NCBI RefSeq assembly: GCF_045679555.1
Contig: NC_092091.1
Location: 65,675,291-65,739,290 of the forward strand
Reading direction: 5' to 3'
Source: Salvelinus alpinus
Taxonomy: Eukaryota > Chordata > Actinopteri > Salmoniformes > Salmonidae
Length of the DNA: 64,000 nucleotides
Shown: in pieces, positions 48,413 through 61,623 of the stretch
Layout: each line of letters begins with the position of its first letter
How positions within the stretch are numbered: position 1 is the stretch's first letter
Position numbers and translations under genes: made by a program
The notes under the pieces: generated by a model
What the model was told of the DNA's origin: nothing
What the model saw: only the letters and a program-made list of their open reading frames with translations
Databases searched by the model: none

Positions 48413-48565
48413 ATGAGCAAGTCAATGTGTGGCTGTGGCTGCAGCTTCATCTCCTCTCTGATGAAGAGGCTGGGCCGCACAGCCTGTTGCTCAGACCTCC
48501 TCTCCTGCAGCCGTACCTCCGAGCAGCTGCAGCGCCTGGCCACCGGCTGCCCACCGCCCCCCAAG
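48413..48565 (+). CDS. fbxw7: fbxw7 first coding exon: Cys-rich N-terminal extension, 51 codons
   Basis: This exon starts at the first in-frame ATG and ends in phase 0 at the donor AAG|gtaacg. It encodes 51 residues starting MSKSMCGCGC, with Cys at 6, 8, 10, 25, 26, 32 and 46, a short hydrophobic-basic stretch (FISSLMKRLGR) and a Pro run before the splice. No domain is recognised. Joined in phase to the next exon it adds 74 residues before the Met that starts the familiar alpha isoform. The ATG has a weak context (C at -3), and further in-frame Mets follow at residues 5 and 17, so some ribosomes may start later. The link to fbxw7 rests on the matching phase, the same strand and the continuous open frame; the exon could also act mainly as leader sequence. 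I cannot check conservation here. Confidence 0.68.
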
Positions 48566-50920
48566 GTAACGTTGCCTAACGAGATATGCCTGCCCATATT
48601 GCCACCCACATCCATGGCATAGACAGGGCGCTTCAATGGATTTGACTGGATCGCTCCATCTTACTGTTGTTTACGACTTATCTGTGTAAAGATGCAGAGT
48701 GCATACTAGAATGGAGTGAGGAAGTACTAGTCATTCACAATCTGTGCATGGACTTAAAGGCTAGTAAGCTACTAGCATTCTGTCCTAGTACTATAGAAAA
48801 TACTAAGCTAGTAATACAGGATGGACTGAGAATCATATTGATTATGTATGTTTGGGTCAGACTGACCTTGCTTTTGGTTATCCAAGATTATTTCTCCCAT
48901 TATCGGGCTGCATGCGGAGCTATTGGAAGTGCACTGCAGTAATTGATTTTGTAACGGAACCAGGTGATTTAATGGCTGTCTAGCTTTGTTGCCGTGCCAA
49001 CCGTAGGGCTTGCTTTGAAACTGGACGGTTTTCTAAATGGATGCCTTTAGACATCCTGGTGGTTTAATACTGAGTGATTGCTGCTCCGCCTCAATTGGAG
49101 AAAAAGCTTTTTGAGTAATGGAGTAAAACTCCAAGACGGTAGAAGACGAAAGGTGAGTAGAAGGGAGAGGAGGCGAAGGGTACCCCTGAAGAAGTTGTTA
49201 GGGCTCTGACCCTTATCACTATCCTCCACCCTGTTCTCATCTCTCCCTTTCGGCTCCTCTTTTCATAGTTCCCCACCTGTTACCGGTATTGTTTTTGATC
49301 GTTTACCGGTATTGACTGAGTGGCTTCTTCCCGTTTTGACGGGGAGCGGCCTGGGCTGGGTTTGGCAGTTGGCCATTTTCACTTTGTACAAGATTGATCC
49401 TGTTTTCCTTTGGAAAGATTTATGTCCTGATGGAAGGTGAGAAAGTACCGCAAAGGAAAATAAAGGATGTCTGGTTGGTTTTCGTCTGTTGCCTGCATGC
49501 CAACTATTGAATGAGGGAGAGTTCTCTTTTAAAACATCTCTGCGTTGTTAAACAAACGGTATGAGAGGTAACATTAAAACGTCTCTCTCTACTATTCATC
49601 CGTTTGTTATCGAGTTAAGTGTTTCAGTGTCAAATTCAAGGAGAAATAATTCCCCTCTTTCCGTCCTTCCTTTTTTACTGGCCCGAACGGTTTCAGTTCC
49701 CTCCTTTTGAGGCAACAAGCGGCACCAGCTTTAAATGGAGAGATCGATTAATAGCCTCTGCATTGAAATGTAGACCCAGGAGGTCCCACTGAGCACTAAG
49801 CTCTGTATTTAAAGGATTACTGCTTCTAAAGAAGGCCTGTATATAACAGCCCATGGCCGCTGGGCAGAAATTCATAATTATAAATATTAACCTCTCTTTA
49901 TTACCACTGATTAGGCGCTTGGCATGTTGCATAATACAATTAATCCCTCAGCATGGAACATGTTTTGTTCAGCCCAAGTCTGGCATTTATCTGTCTGACA
50001 CTGTTCATTCCATTGCTGTTTCACCGAGTTAGTCACCAATGCAATGGAACATCGGGAGGTTATGCTTTCATCAATGTACATTTGTATTATTTTCGCTAAT
50101 AAGATGGCAGCTCCTCCAGCTTTCTGTTGCTGGTGGTCTTTTTATGGACCGAGTTCACAGTGAATAGCTAGCTGCATGTTGTTCCACTCCTCTCCTTTTG
50201 CTCTGTTCAGATCCCATCCGTTTGATTTATTGCCGCCGTTTCAAAGGGGATGGTGCTCTCTAATTCGCTCTTCGTTGGCGTGCCCATGTCTCACTGGTCA
50301 GAACACCGTAACCCTCATCACCCGTTGATAGATGGACTCTCTGAGCAACTCTGCTTTTGTCTTTTCATACTTCACTTGAGGTATTAGCGTCAGTCTGTAG
50401 AGAAGGTCCCTGCAGCCACAGCGGGGTATTTCAATGCCTCCTTTTCCCCGTTGTCCGAACTCAGGATCAGTATGTCGGCTGTGGTGTTGCCTCGAGCCTG
50501 CCGTCTTCTGAGCACAGCAAGTGTGAGAATATAACTTCTTGTTTTGCTAAATCGTTTATTTGACCCATACAGGCTGATTGTGGCAGGATCAAACTCCCTC
50601 CAACTACTTATTTGACATGCTCCGCAGGAGAGAAAATTACTGGTGTTTTATGAATGTTTCACAGCGAATCTCAACTTGCTTAATCAGTAAGTTAAGACGT
50701 CAGAATAAACTTTCAAAGTCTAATGATTGACCGGCCGTATGTCCGATGCTCCATGAAGAGCAGGTAGTGAGGATTGTAGCCAATATGTGGTTGTCTGTGG
50801 TTGAATAGGTTGTGTCTCAAAAGTCCTGCGTTTGTCTTTTCATACGCCACTTACTCAGCAAGAGTAGAAAATGACTGGTGTTTTTTCAGCTTTGATAGCG
50901 TATCTGGGCTTGTTTTAGAG

Positions 50921-51358
50921 GCCCAGTGCAGTCAAATGTGATTTCCTGTTTCTTTATATATATTCCCACACTGTCGTTGGAATAATACTGTGAAAATAAT
51001 AATGCCTATTTAGTGTAAGAGCGGTTTGAAAAGACTACATGAAATTTCAGCCTGTTTTGGCGGGATGATGTTTTCAGCAGTTACTAGACCAGTAAGAGTT
51101 CCAATCCTCTGCCAAAAACAGCTAGTTTCCCCCTCCCCACTCAGACCACCCCCAGACAGTCCAAAAACAGCTAGTTTCCCCCTCCCCACTCAGACCACTC
51201 CCAGACAGTCCTAGCTAAATTCTTGCTTGAGAAATAGATATTTGCTAAGAAGCAATTTTTTTCCCTTTTTGACAATTTTAATTGACAACAATCACAGTAT
51301 GTTACTTAGTTGTTACCCAGAAATGATTTGATATTTCTGTTAAAACGGCTATATTGGG
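50921..51358 (+). repeat. Dispersed salmonid repeat, near-complete copy
   Basis: It runs from 'gaggcccagtgcagtcaaat' through 'tttagtgtaagagcggtttg', 'agtttccccctccccactca' and 'ttgacaacaatcacagtatg' to 'aaaacggctatattgggcc'. It is the same family as the repeat split by the Tc1 at 27.9-29.5 kb. It carries an internal 49-bp duplication. Confidence 0.78.
51112..51209 (+). repeat. 49-bp tandem duplication
   Basis: Two copies of a 49-bp unit starting 'ccaaaaacagctagtttccc' lie at 51,112 and 51,161, with one mismatch noticed ('accaccccc' against 'accactccc'). Confidence 0.95.
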
Positions 51359-54126
51359 CCTTAAAGTTACTGATGACACTTCAAAACAGTTTCTAACGAT
51401 CTTCCATAAAGAGCAGGTCGTGATGAGTACAGCTCATCCACGCCTGGTTAATGTCTGTGGCTGTTGTTTAGATGGAGCCATTTACTCACTGACCCCCTTC
51501 TGGGCTAATAATCCTTCAGCAGTTTGCCAGCCGGTTGGATAGAGAGCCTAATACGTATGTGCTTAACACAGTAGGGAGATTCCTGAGGGGAGAGCATGCC
51601 CACTGTTCGGATGTTAGCTGGCGGCCTGACCAACTGCCTGCTGTGCGAAATAGGGCCTTCACAAGTTAAAGTGCTTACCCGTTGGCCACCCCTTATGGCC
51701 CATGGAGAACTTGGCCCGGCCTGAAGCAGCCCAGCAGTCGACCATAGGGGCATTCTGCCGGTCTGAAGTGCCCCCAGATGAGGGCACTGTGCCTGGGCCT
51801 GAAGAAGCTGAAGTGGTGCCTGGGTGTGCCGCACACAGCTGTGTCTTTGTTTCTGGAGCTCCAGACTTGGCACGGCAACGCCACAGAAGCCCAACAACCC
51901 CTGTTATCAGCAGCTACACTGGGTGCTGTCTTGGTCCCAGCTGCCACAGTTCTGTGCGCTAGGCTAACTAACAAGACCCAGCCTTAAACTATAAACATTC
52001 AGACCCATTTATATTATTCCTGTGGATGGGGGGGAAAAGCTTTTGGTCGGTCGATAAAGAGTCCAATGGCTGGCTCGCTTTTTTTTTTTTTAAGAGCGCA
52101 ATCAACGCATATTTTCGAACGATACCAGCTCGTTACAGCCCCATTATTGCTCCTCGCTCATTGTCCATTAAACGGAGACCGTGAAAGTTCCCATGCAATT
52201 GTGGCCTGATAGGAAGAGCATAAAACCCCAAGCTTAATGATTAAGCTCTAATGGTGTTCTGTTTCTGCTTTCACTTGGTCATCTTGCAAGATGCTCTGAT
52301 ATGCACAACCTTTTGAGATAATGGCTTCTGTTTTAAACACTCAGGTAACTTTTCCCAGTTCTTTGTGCCAGAGGTATTTTATCATCCTATACGATCTCAG
52401 CCTTTTATAAACCCTTGCCGTACTAAATTCAACACAGCTTTCATTTAGCAGGATGCCAGCATGCCAATATTGTTTGTTACAGTAGCCGTATTCTGAAGTC
52501 TAAAAATCCCATAACTGTAGTGTTAAAACTTGAGCCATCTGTAGGCTTATTAGAAAGCAAGTCAAGCTTGTGTTTTTGTGTTTATCCAGCAAAGTTGTGG
52601 ATGAAGACAAACTGCAATGTGCCTATGGGATATTACGAATGACAAACATTCGTTTTGCCGCGGGGTATTCCACTCGTGTAAGATCTGTCTCTTAAATCGC
52701 ATTAAAGCACATGGTAATGGAATTTGGGATGTTGCTGAGATTACTCCTCAGGAGTTTTCTGCTGACGGAGGTAACTTAGTTCCCACCATAGAAATATAAT
52801 TACTTCTACACTTTTTATATACACCTCCACCAATTACCTCGATTAAGAGTTAAGTAAAGAAAGTCGAACTTTTTCTGTCAGCAACTGACGCATTCTGCCA
52901 TTTCTGTTATTTAATAAGGAAATAAATGCTGCTTTCTTACCCTCTACCACCTACGGGCAGGTTGCCACAGTCTGAAGAGGAAGTCTGCCAGGCAGTTGTT
53001 GTTGTTTAGGTCCTAGTGACCTCATCCTACCTGTTTCCTGTATGAGGTGAGACTCTCTATACAGTACCCATTTGGGCTGTGAGTCACTCTTTGCCACAGG
53101 AAAACCAAGCTCACACCTGCATCACCCACTTCCTAGGGATACGTTCTGGTGTCTCGCTGGTGGTCCACGCTTTGTAGAGGCTTATTTCAACTAGTCAAGC
53201 CTACTGATACACAGTTTATACTGGCTCACTGTGAATGGGAAGTATATTTTTTTTTGGGGGGGGGGTCACTAAATGAACCAGAAATGATTACCTTCATCCC
53301 TCCCGTGATTCAATACGTCACTGTCTCTCGCGGATATGCGCTCTTGTCGTGTGTGTTCCACCGCGATTGTTTTCGGCAACAATCAAACATATTTCATGTG
53401 ATGTTTAAGAACCTAATTACAGAACCTTGGCGATTTCCTTATAGGAGGCATACCGGGTTCAGCTATTCATAGCCTTCCTCTGTCGAGCTCACAGCTCTGA
53501 AATACAGGTCCCAGGGGGAACCCTGCAATCTGAGATGAGGCTAATGCTCCAGTCTCCACCACAGCGCTTGAGACTTGGAGAGCCAGGCATCCACACACTG
53601 AGCCACTCAGCCAACCCAGTTTCTTTCCTGGAGGTCACAAAGAAAAGGAGTTTCAGGGAAACGGACACAAAATGGCCGGCCATCTATCCACTCGTCACTT
53701 TGTCAATGCCAGCCGGCGCATGCAGCTCCACAACACAAAGCGCATTCATTTCCTTTTGTGTGTGTAGCCTACGACTGTGTCTGCAGTTTCTAAGGAGGTG
53801 AAGCGTGGCTAGAGAAATGTACCTGGATGGTGTCTCATTTTGTCAGTGGGCTAAAGCAAGGGGATCTCAGTGTGTCCCAAATCTTGTGAATGTTACAGAA
53901 AAACCCTACAAGGAATTATCTGAAATGAGAACTTTCTTTTTTTCTTTTTACTTCATCCTTTAGTTTCATTATCATCCGTTCATCCAGTGGCTCATACACT
54001 AGAGGCGAGCTGGACAGATGATTGCTCTGAAACATTTCCTTTTTAGAGGGAAGCAGCTTACCGGTAACCACGGGAACGGCTTGTTTTCTTCCAGTCTGTC
54101 TGCGCTGTTCCTTTTGGAACGCATGT

Positions 54127-54620
54127 GATTTTATTGGTCGCGTACGTACACATTATTTTGCAGGTCTTATCGCAGGTGCAGCGAAATGCGTGTTTCTCCA
54201 GCTCCAACAGTGCAGTAATACCCAACAATACAAAATAATTCACACATCAAAAAAAGTAAACTTTATAAACATATATATTTCAATTAAATATATATGATGG
54301 TGTGTGTATAGACAGTATATGAATAGAGAAGGTGTTTACAGCCAGCATTTAGTTATAGGATGAGCCTTGACTAGAATACAGCATAAACATATGCAGTGGG
54401 TGAAACGGTATGTAAACATTAGTCAGTGAACACTGGTCACTTTAATATGTACATAGGGCAGGAGTGTCTAAGGTGCAGGGTAGAGTACCGGGTGGTGCCG
54501 GCTAGTAACAGTGACTGAGTAAAGGTCAGGGTAGAGTCCCGGGTGGTGCCCGGCTAGTAACAGTGACTGAGTTTCAGGGCAGGGTACTGGACGGTGTGTA
54601 CCCCATTTGGCGGGAGTAGT
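54127..54620 (-). mobile_element. LINE-related interspersed repeat, probable minus strand
   Basis: It opens with 'tgattttattggtcgcgtac', resembling the reverse-complemented 3' end of a salmonid LINE, then 'cagcgaaatgcgtgtttctc' and 'ccaacagtgcagtaataccc'. It ends in a 51-53-bp tandem unit ('agggtagagtaccgggtggt' at 54,477 and again at 54,528, partial at 54,581). No coding frame. Family assignment is tentative. Confidence 0.6.
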
Positions 54621-55321
54621 TCAGAACCTCTGCAGTCTCCCATGGCCCAGCTTCCTCAGAGACAAATGTCCTGCCAGAGAAGCATCGGCCACAGTAATAA
54701 GAGGGAGAAAGCAAGAGGAAAATGACACACACTGCACCCCTCTTATCTGTTCACGTGCAGGCTCCCACTTGCTGTCTCCCTCTCGCTGTCCCAACAGTCT
54801 GAGACCATGTTAACTGGGGAGATTTCTGTCCCATCCGGTGCTGAATTTGAAAGTAGATGTCAGTCATCCATTAAGGAATGATTAGTGTTCAGGGTAACTG
54901 GATGAGACATGCTATTCCGGCCGGTCTTTCTGGTCTTGCCCTCTTTTCAGTCTGGCAGATGAGTATCGCTTAACCGGAATATCAATGTGGCCATCTGAAT
55001 CGAACATGGCTTTGGTGTGTCATGCTCGTCACATTTTGCCAGTGGACTGGTAAGAACTGGTTTGAGATTTTCTCATCATATTCTGTCATATGTATCAGGT
55101 ACATGGTAACAATAAGAAATTCAAAACACATCATTGCACAGTTTCTGCAAGCTGTTATCACTTCCAATGGTGTGCACCTTTTAGGAGCGTTAACAATGAG
55201 CAAACTAAGAGACTGATATCGGCTGTTACATACCCACTGTCCACTTCTCGGTAACACCGCTCTTAGCTGTGCTGCTAAGTTGCTCATCTCCTGCCTGATA
55301 AATAAACCATTGATGTGACAA

Positions 55322-56980
55322 CCTATAAGAAATCCTGCTATGCCCTCAGACGAACCATCAAATAAGCAAAGCATCAATACAGGATTAAGATTGAAACCTA
55401 CTACACGGGCTCTGACGCTCGTCGGATGTGGCAGGGCTTGAAAACTATTATGGACTACAAAGGGAAACTCAGACGCAATCTGCCCAGTGACGCGAGCCTA
55501 CCACTCGAGTTAAATGCCTTTTTATGCTCACTTTGAGGCAAGCAACACTGAAGCATGCACGAGAGCACCAGCTGTTCTGGATGACTGTGATAACGCTCTC
55601 TGTAGCCGATGTGAGCAAGACCTTTAAACAGGTCAAGATTCACAAAGCCGCGGGGCCAGATGGATTACCAGGACGTTTACTCCGAGCGTGCGCGGACCAA
55701 CTGGCAAGTGTCTTCACTGACATTTTCAACCTCTCCCTGACTGACTCTGTAATACCTACATGTTTCAAGCAGACCACCATAGTCCCTGTGCCCAAGGAAG
55801 CGAAGGTAACCTGCCTAAATTATTACCGCCCATAGCACTCACGTCGGTAGCCATGAAGTGCTTTGAAAGGCTGGTCATGGCTCACATCAACAGCATCCTC
55901 CCGGATACCCTAGACCCACTCCAATTTGCGTACCGCCCCAAAAGATCCACAGATGACGCAATCTCAATTGCGCTCCACACTGCCCTTTCCCACATGGACA
56001 AAAGGAACACCTATGTGAGAATGTAGTTCATTGACTACAGCTCAGCGTTCAACACCATAGTGCCCACGAAGCTCATCACTAAGCTAAGGACCCTGGGACT
56101 AAGCACATCCCTCTGCAACTGGATCCTGGACTTCCTGACTGGCCGCCCCCAGGCGGTAAGAGTAGGCAACAACACGTCTGCCACGCTGATCCGCAACACT
56201 GGGGCCTCTCGGGTGTGTACTTAGTCCCCTCCTGTACTCCCTGTTCACCCACGACTGCGTGGCCAAACACGACTCCAACACCATCATTAAGTTTGCTGAG
56301 GACACAACAGTGGTAGGTCTGATCACTGACAATGACGAGACAGCCAATAGGGAGGTCAGAGAACTGGCACTGTGGTGCAAGGACAACAACCTCTCCCTCA
56401 ACATGATCAAGACAACCTGTAGTCCACGACCATCTCCTTTTAAGGTGGGACGAACATCCCCTCATTCACATCGACGGGGCTGTAGTGGAGCAGGTTGAGA
56501 GCTTCAAGTTCCTTGTTGTCCAAATCACCAACGATCTATCAGGGTCCATACACACCAAGACAGTCGTGAAGAGGGCACGATCAAACCTTTTCCCCCTCAG
56601 GAGACTGAAAGATTTGTCATGGACAGCTGCACCATCGAGAACATCCTGACAGGTTGCATCACCGCCTGGTATGGCAACTGTTCGGAATCTGACCGTAAGG
56701 CGCTACAGAGGGTAGTGCGTACGGCTCAGTACATCACTGGGGCCAAGCTTCCTGCATTCCAGGACTTATATAATAGGCAGAGGAAAGCCCGTAAAATTGT
56801 CAGACTCCAGTCACCCACATCATAGACTGTTTTTAGTTATTTTTTTACTTTAGTTTATTTGGTTAATATTTTCTAAACCAACAATGCTGTTCAAGAAGAG
56901 TTAAGGGCTTGTAAGTAAGCATTTCACGGTAAGGTCTACACCTCTTGTATTCGGCGCATGTGACAAAGTTTGATTTGAAC
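55322..56980 (+). mobile_element. L2-like (RSg-1-type) LINE, 5'-truncated and broken
   Basis: It starts inside the reverse-transcriptase region ('aatcctgctatgccctcaga') and ends with the salmonid LINE 3' end 'gtattcggcgcatgtgacaa' plus 'agtttgatttga'. It lacks the 5' region and the endonuclease. The segment before the 3' end is shortened: the coding part stops at about 56,825, only 155 bp before the tail. The orientation is the same as fbxw7, in whose intron it lies. Confidence 0.9.
55524..56825 (+). pseudogene. LINE reverse transcriptase, fragmented
   Basis: The pieces follow the order of a non-LTR reverse transcriptase. [14 protein letters not shown] lies at about 55,640-55,690 and [11 protein letters not shown] near 55,770. 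After a frameshift, [15 protein letters not shown] and [17 protein letters not shown] follow near 55,830-55,960. Then FIDYSSAFN (motif A, first catalytic Asp) lies just after the stop at 56,024-56,026. The motif C region at about 56,290-56,310 reads KFAEDTT, so the expected FADD has become FAED, losing one catalytic Asp. At least two frameshifts and two stops interrupt the frame, and part of the C-terminal region is deleted. The product is inactive. Confidence 0.9.
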
Positions 56981-59856
56981 TCCTTCAGCACTGTCACCTG
57001 TGGAAACCAACTGCTGGATCCAAGTTCTGCTTGGTGTGTGTGTGTGTGTGACAGCATGTCCATCATTTGTCGCCATGTCGATCCAAACGGACATCCCATT
57101 CTGCCCCCATGTCACTCGTCAATTCAGAACAGCTGACCAGGTTGAATGGACCTTCAAGGCGTTACCCTCTTCAGCTAAGCTATCTGTCTGCTGTAAATCT
57201 GATGGGCTAGAGTGGACACACCACTTGGAAAAAATCACCATCTGCCGCTTTCTCAGGTTATATATATATATATTTATTTATTTATTTAATCAAGCATTTT
57301 CTACAGGCGTTTCTGAGAACTGAACATTATTTAGGTCACTAAGTACAATGTCTTACTATAGTCTTATGTTCTAGTGGGCCTAATTGGCACAGTTCAGTGA
57401 GACCTGGGGGGGGGGGTGTGGGGCTGGGGGTTGTTTGGTCAGTGATGTGGTGAGGAGACTGTCAGACGGTCACCTCTCTGATCCCCAGAGTTGCCTAGTG
57501 ACCGCTGCCCACGCCACTAGAGAGAGTCTCCCCTGACACCCAGTCCCCCACCGTCAAAGACCCTGACATCAGAGAACAGACACCGCTAGCTTAGTATTAT
57601 AGAGACAGCCTGACGACTGGCCGATAACCTTCTTGTGAAGACTGCAGAGAAATAGAAGTTGAATCCTCTGATGCAGTGGCTGGACCTCGACTTGCTAACC
57701 AGACAGTCTGCTATTTTACATGCTGGATGGTTATTACAATGTTGTGTTTGCAATGGAGATGTGTACATAAGGACCCCTCCCCCCCTACAGAAACACTACA
57801 CACCCACGTACTCGCACTTCTTAGTGCAAGCCGGGAGGCTGGCATGGGAGATGCAGCTTTGTCTTGTGTCTCTCTTCCTCCCTCTTCCACTTAAACTCTT
57901 GACGTGGTGCCAGGTCCTGACGCCTCCGAATCAGAGGCTGTGCTCTCTCATCCACAGAGTAATAACACTGGCTGTGTTTTGAACTGACACCAGGGCTGGG
58001 CTGCATAGTAACTCAGATCGGGGAGCTGAAGTGGTCACACTACATACAGTCATGAGAAGTCCATATTCACATAGTAGCATGTAGCCCTTTACACTCGTAC
58101 CCGTATACGGGTTGAAAATGGCAGATTTGGACACGGATAAGCGCCTAAATAGGAACGTGGTGGCTCTACAGTAGCACGCTATGCATGACGTCAGAGCTCT
58201 GGCTCTGAGCTTCACAGCGCTGGATGGGATTTGACTGACAGCCGTTCTGAATTTGAGCACCGCGCACGCGACAAGAAGTTGCCCCCATCCCTCCCGCTAA
58301 TTGGGCAACGTCTGCAAATCATTTTTGTCTGGTTGAAGGGAATGCTGTAAATTACGAGGACTATATATTTTAAAAGATGAGACATTGAGGATTATAATAA
58401 ATACCGCTTTGTCATACAAGCAAGTCAAACAATTGTATCCAAATGTGCACTTTACATTTCCACATAAAATGTCACGTCACAGTGTCAACATTTATGATCA
58501 CTGTTTGATGTACAGTTACAAGGCGTTCTACCCTGGGTTGTTCTGAACAGAATGAACATGCGTTGTGAAGAACATTTGCAACGGACCACACATCTGAATG
58601 CACACGACTCCATTCTATGCGCACCAAAATGACGATCTGCTTCTCTGAATTGCTTTGTGAAAGCCTCACACTGTAAAATCGGATTTTGTCATTTAGCTAG
58701 TCATGTTGGCAATGGAACAAGCTTTCAGATGATGGCCGCCTGACCCAGATTGCGATTTATAATGGACCGTTTTTTGGATTGCGTAAACAGTAATTGTGTG
58801 ATGGCGGGGACGCAGGGTTGTGTTCCAAACGAAACAACTACAAGTGTGCTTGCTCTAGTTCCTCAACGGCACAGCTAGGAGAGACCCAAAAGCCCCTTAC
58901 AGTTGAACACTCTGAGTCAACTGTGCACACTTTGGAGAGGTGTGTGGCGACTTGGAAACACCAGTTAGACCTCTCACTCAAACCCTTGTCGTGTTTTTGG
59001 TGTTTTGTTGCACCTACCCCACATTTCCCAGCAATGTTCTTGTTACTGAATGTATCCAGAGTGTTTTCCCATTTCGTTATCAACAAATGCGCGAAAAGTA
59101 CAGTAAATGTAAAAGCCACATAAAATCCTAATGTTTGGATTTAGTCTCGTCAGGTGAGCTGCTGTTCAACTTTTTAGTCTAATTTTCCCATGATCTTCAA
59201 ACTGTTAATTTCTAATTGCTACCATGGTTATGCAAACTCTTTCCATATTTCTTCTGTAAGAAACATTTCAGTTTAGCTCTATCCATAAAAGCCAATTCCC
59301 TGGAGTGTCAGGGGTTAAAGATTAGACCATCTTCCCACCAGGAGTCTGTCTAGCTAGAGCACAACCAGTGAAGAGTGGATGACCGAATGAAATGAAGTAA
59401 GCATGGAGGAACCCTGCCTAGATAAAGATCATTTCCCAAGCACTAGTGTACTGGGAAACCCTGCTACCCTGAAGGGCATTGAAGGGGGTACAGGGGTGAC
59501 CCATGCCCGGATGCCTGTGTCCCCAGAGAGCTGATGGCCAGTATGGGGCGCCATTCAGGACATATTTACAGATGCAGTATGTCACTGGCCGGAGAGAGTG
59601 GCTCAGTCATGTTCCATTGAGAACTGTGTGAGCGCGAGGCAGGCAGCCAGGAAGGGCGAGAGAGAACAGTATTTGTGTTAGTAATATTCTCAATAGCACA
59701 AACAGTCTTAAGGTCTAAGCACATCTGTTCAGTCACATGGAAATAACCTCCGTGTAAGGCATGTTGGGACAGCAACATTGTCCTTCAACTACTCCTATAA
59801 AGTCAAGGGACATCTACCAATCAAGCGTCCTTCCAGGAAAAGTTAAGCACATTATG

Positions 59857-59972
59857 GATGCGTCCCAAATAGCACCCTGTCCCGTAGAAAGCGCACTACT
59901 TTGACCAGAACACTATGAGCCCTGGTCAAAAGTAGTGCACTATATAGGGACTAGGGGGCCATTTAGGACAGT
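59857..59972. repeat. Palindromic 'gcaccctgtcc...agtagtgcactatatag' repeat
   Basis: 'gtcccaaatagcaccctgtc' with 'gcgcactactttgaccag' is matched in inverse by 'ggtcaaaagtagtgcactat' and 'actagggggccatttaggac'. It is the most complete copy of this family in the window. Confidence 0.82.
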
Positions 59973-61450
59973 CAATTTTCCCACGGTTCCCAACAGGTGC
60001 ATTGACTCCCCCCTCCACCTCCCCTAACCAGCGTTTTAATAGCTTCCTCCATCAGTCCCCCAGCTGTGCTGCCCTGCTGCATCGCTCCATTCACCCCTGG
60101 ATCTGCCCTGCGCTGGATAATCCCTCCGCTGTACTGTAATTCCTGCCCCTGTGGCCGATTTTTAGCAATGTGTTCTCAGCAGGCTTTGGTGCCCCACAGA
60201 TCAGGGCCAAACATTAAATGACGAGAACGCGTTAACCATCCTCAATTACACCGAGGTGGGGGAGGGAGGGGAAGAGCGAGAGAGCCTCTGTTTTTTTAAA
60301 GCAATATAGCAGACACTCTGACACCAGCCAGTGTCTCAAACTCTCACCTCCGCCAGCCTTCTGTCTGGGCTCTCTCGCTCTCTTGATTGGGTGGTCTAAT
60401 TAGCACTAACATTTCCCTTCCTGTTGGAGACAACATTAATCAGAGGGGTTACGCTAACGAGCAAAGCACTGGGTCGGTACGGCGGTCGGAAAACATTGTC
60501 TTACGTTAATTGGAGGTTGATTAAACGTTGCTGGAGGAACCCCGCTGATTGTCCAAGGTTGAAGTCATCAAACGAGAAGCTGCCTCTATCTTAAAACAAG
60601 CGCAAAATGAAAAATACATCTTAAGAAGGAAATAGTCATGTGTATTTGGGTAGGAAATAAACTAGCTAGAGCAGGTGCTTGTGGCTGATAGAAATTCCAG
60701 GTAGTCCACGCCACTACTCCGCTGTTGGGCCCTTGGGGCTCCGTACTTCCAGTTCATTGCTGTAGTCGTAAATGTGCAGCTGGATAATTATGTGTTTTCT
60801 TAACTGCTGCTGAAAGGTACTTGCGTTGTGTAGGCTAGACTAGAGGCACCTGCTCAGTAAAGGATAGGTCTAACCATAACAGTAAAGCAACAGTTGGGTA
60901 TGTTTGAATGGGCCCCGCTCCCACAGAAGGGCCAGCTCTGTGCCACATTATGTGCTAGAGAGAGAGTCTGGCCCTCTTGTCCTGAGTGCTGCCATTTTAT
61001 TCTTGTCACCTTTTACCTTGTTACACACAACCTAATGGCATCCTGTCATTACACACAACAGCTCCAACTGTGTGTGTGTGTGCGCTCTCCCAGGGCCGTT
61101 GCTGGCTTATAGAATTTGTATTGACCTCCCACTGTTTCCCCTGTCTGATTAACACTGACAAATGTTTTATTCCGTCTTGTCTTAACACTGCCCTTATAGC
61201 CACAGAAATATAAATACTAGAATGGTAAAAAGCACAATGTAATTCCAGTTCTATGCATGTAACACCTCTGCTGCTCACCCGTTACCTTTGACCTTTATAT
61301 GATCTCATTAGCAGCCATACAGGTTGTCTTAATGAAGCATAGGCTACTATCTGTCTATGGACCATTATACTGGTCCAGTATCATCGTAAGCATCTTGATC
61401 ATAGTGGATGAATGATCTCTGGTGTTGACGTTATGATGAATGATCTATGG

Positions 61451-61623
61451 CAGGGTTTCCCGAGCTCTGTCCTCGGGACACTAAGGGGGGCACGTTTTGG
61501 TTTCTGCGCTAGCGCTACACAGCTGATTCAAATAACCAACTAATAATCAAGCTTTAATTAGAATCAGCTGTGTAGTGTTGGGGCAAAAACGAAAACGTGC
61601 ACCCCTTAGGGAGTTTGGGAAAC
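61451..61623. repeat. MITE with long inverted ends, 173 bp
   Basis: The left arm includes 'cagggtttcccgagctctgt', 'gggggcacgttttggtttct' and 'gctacacagctgattcaaat'. The right arm includes 'gaatcagctgtgtagtgttg', 'aaaacgtgcaccccttaggg' and 'gagtttgggaaac'. The arms are imperfect inverted copies typical of a hAT-type MITE. Confidence 0.85.

Noticed and set aside
48259..48636. 125-residue minus-strand frame over the fbxw7 first exon
   Set aside because: Antisense to the leader and coding exon, without a recognisable domain.
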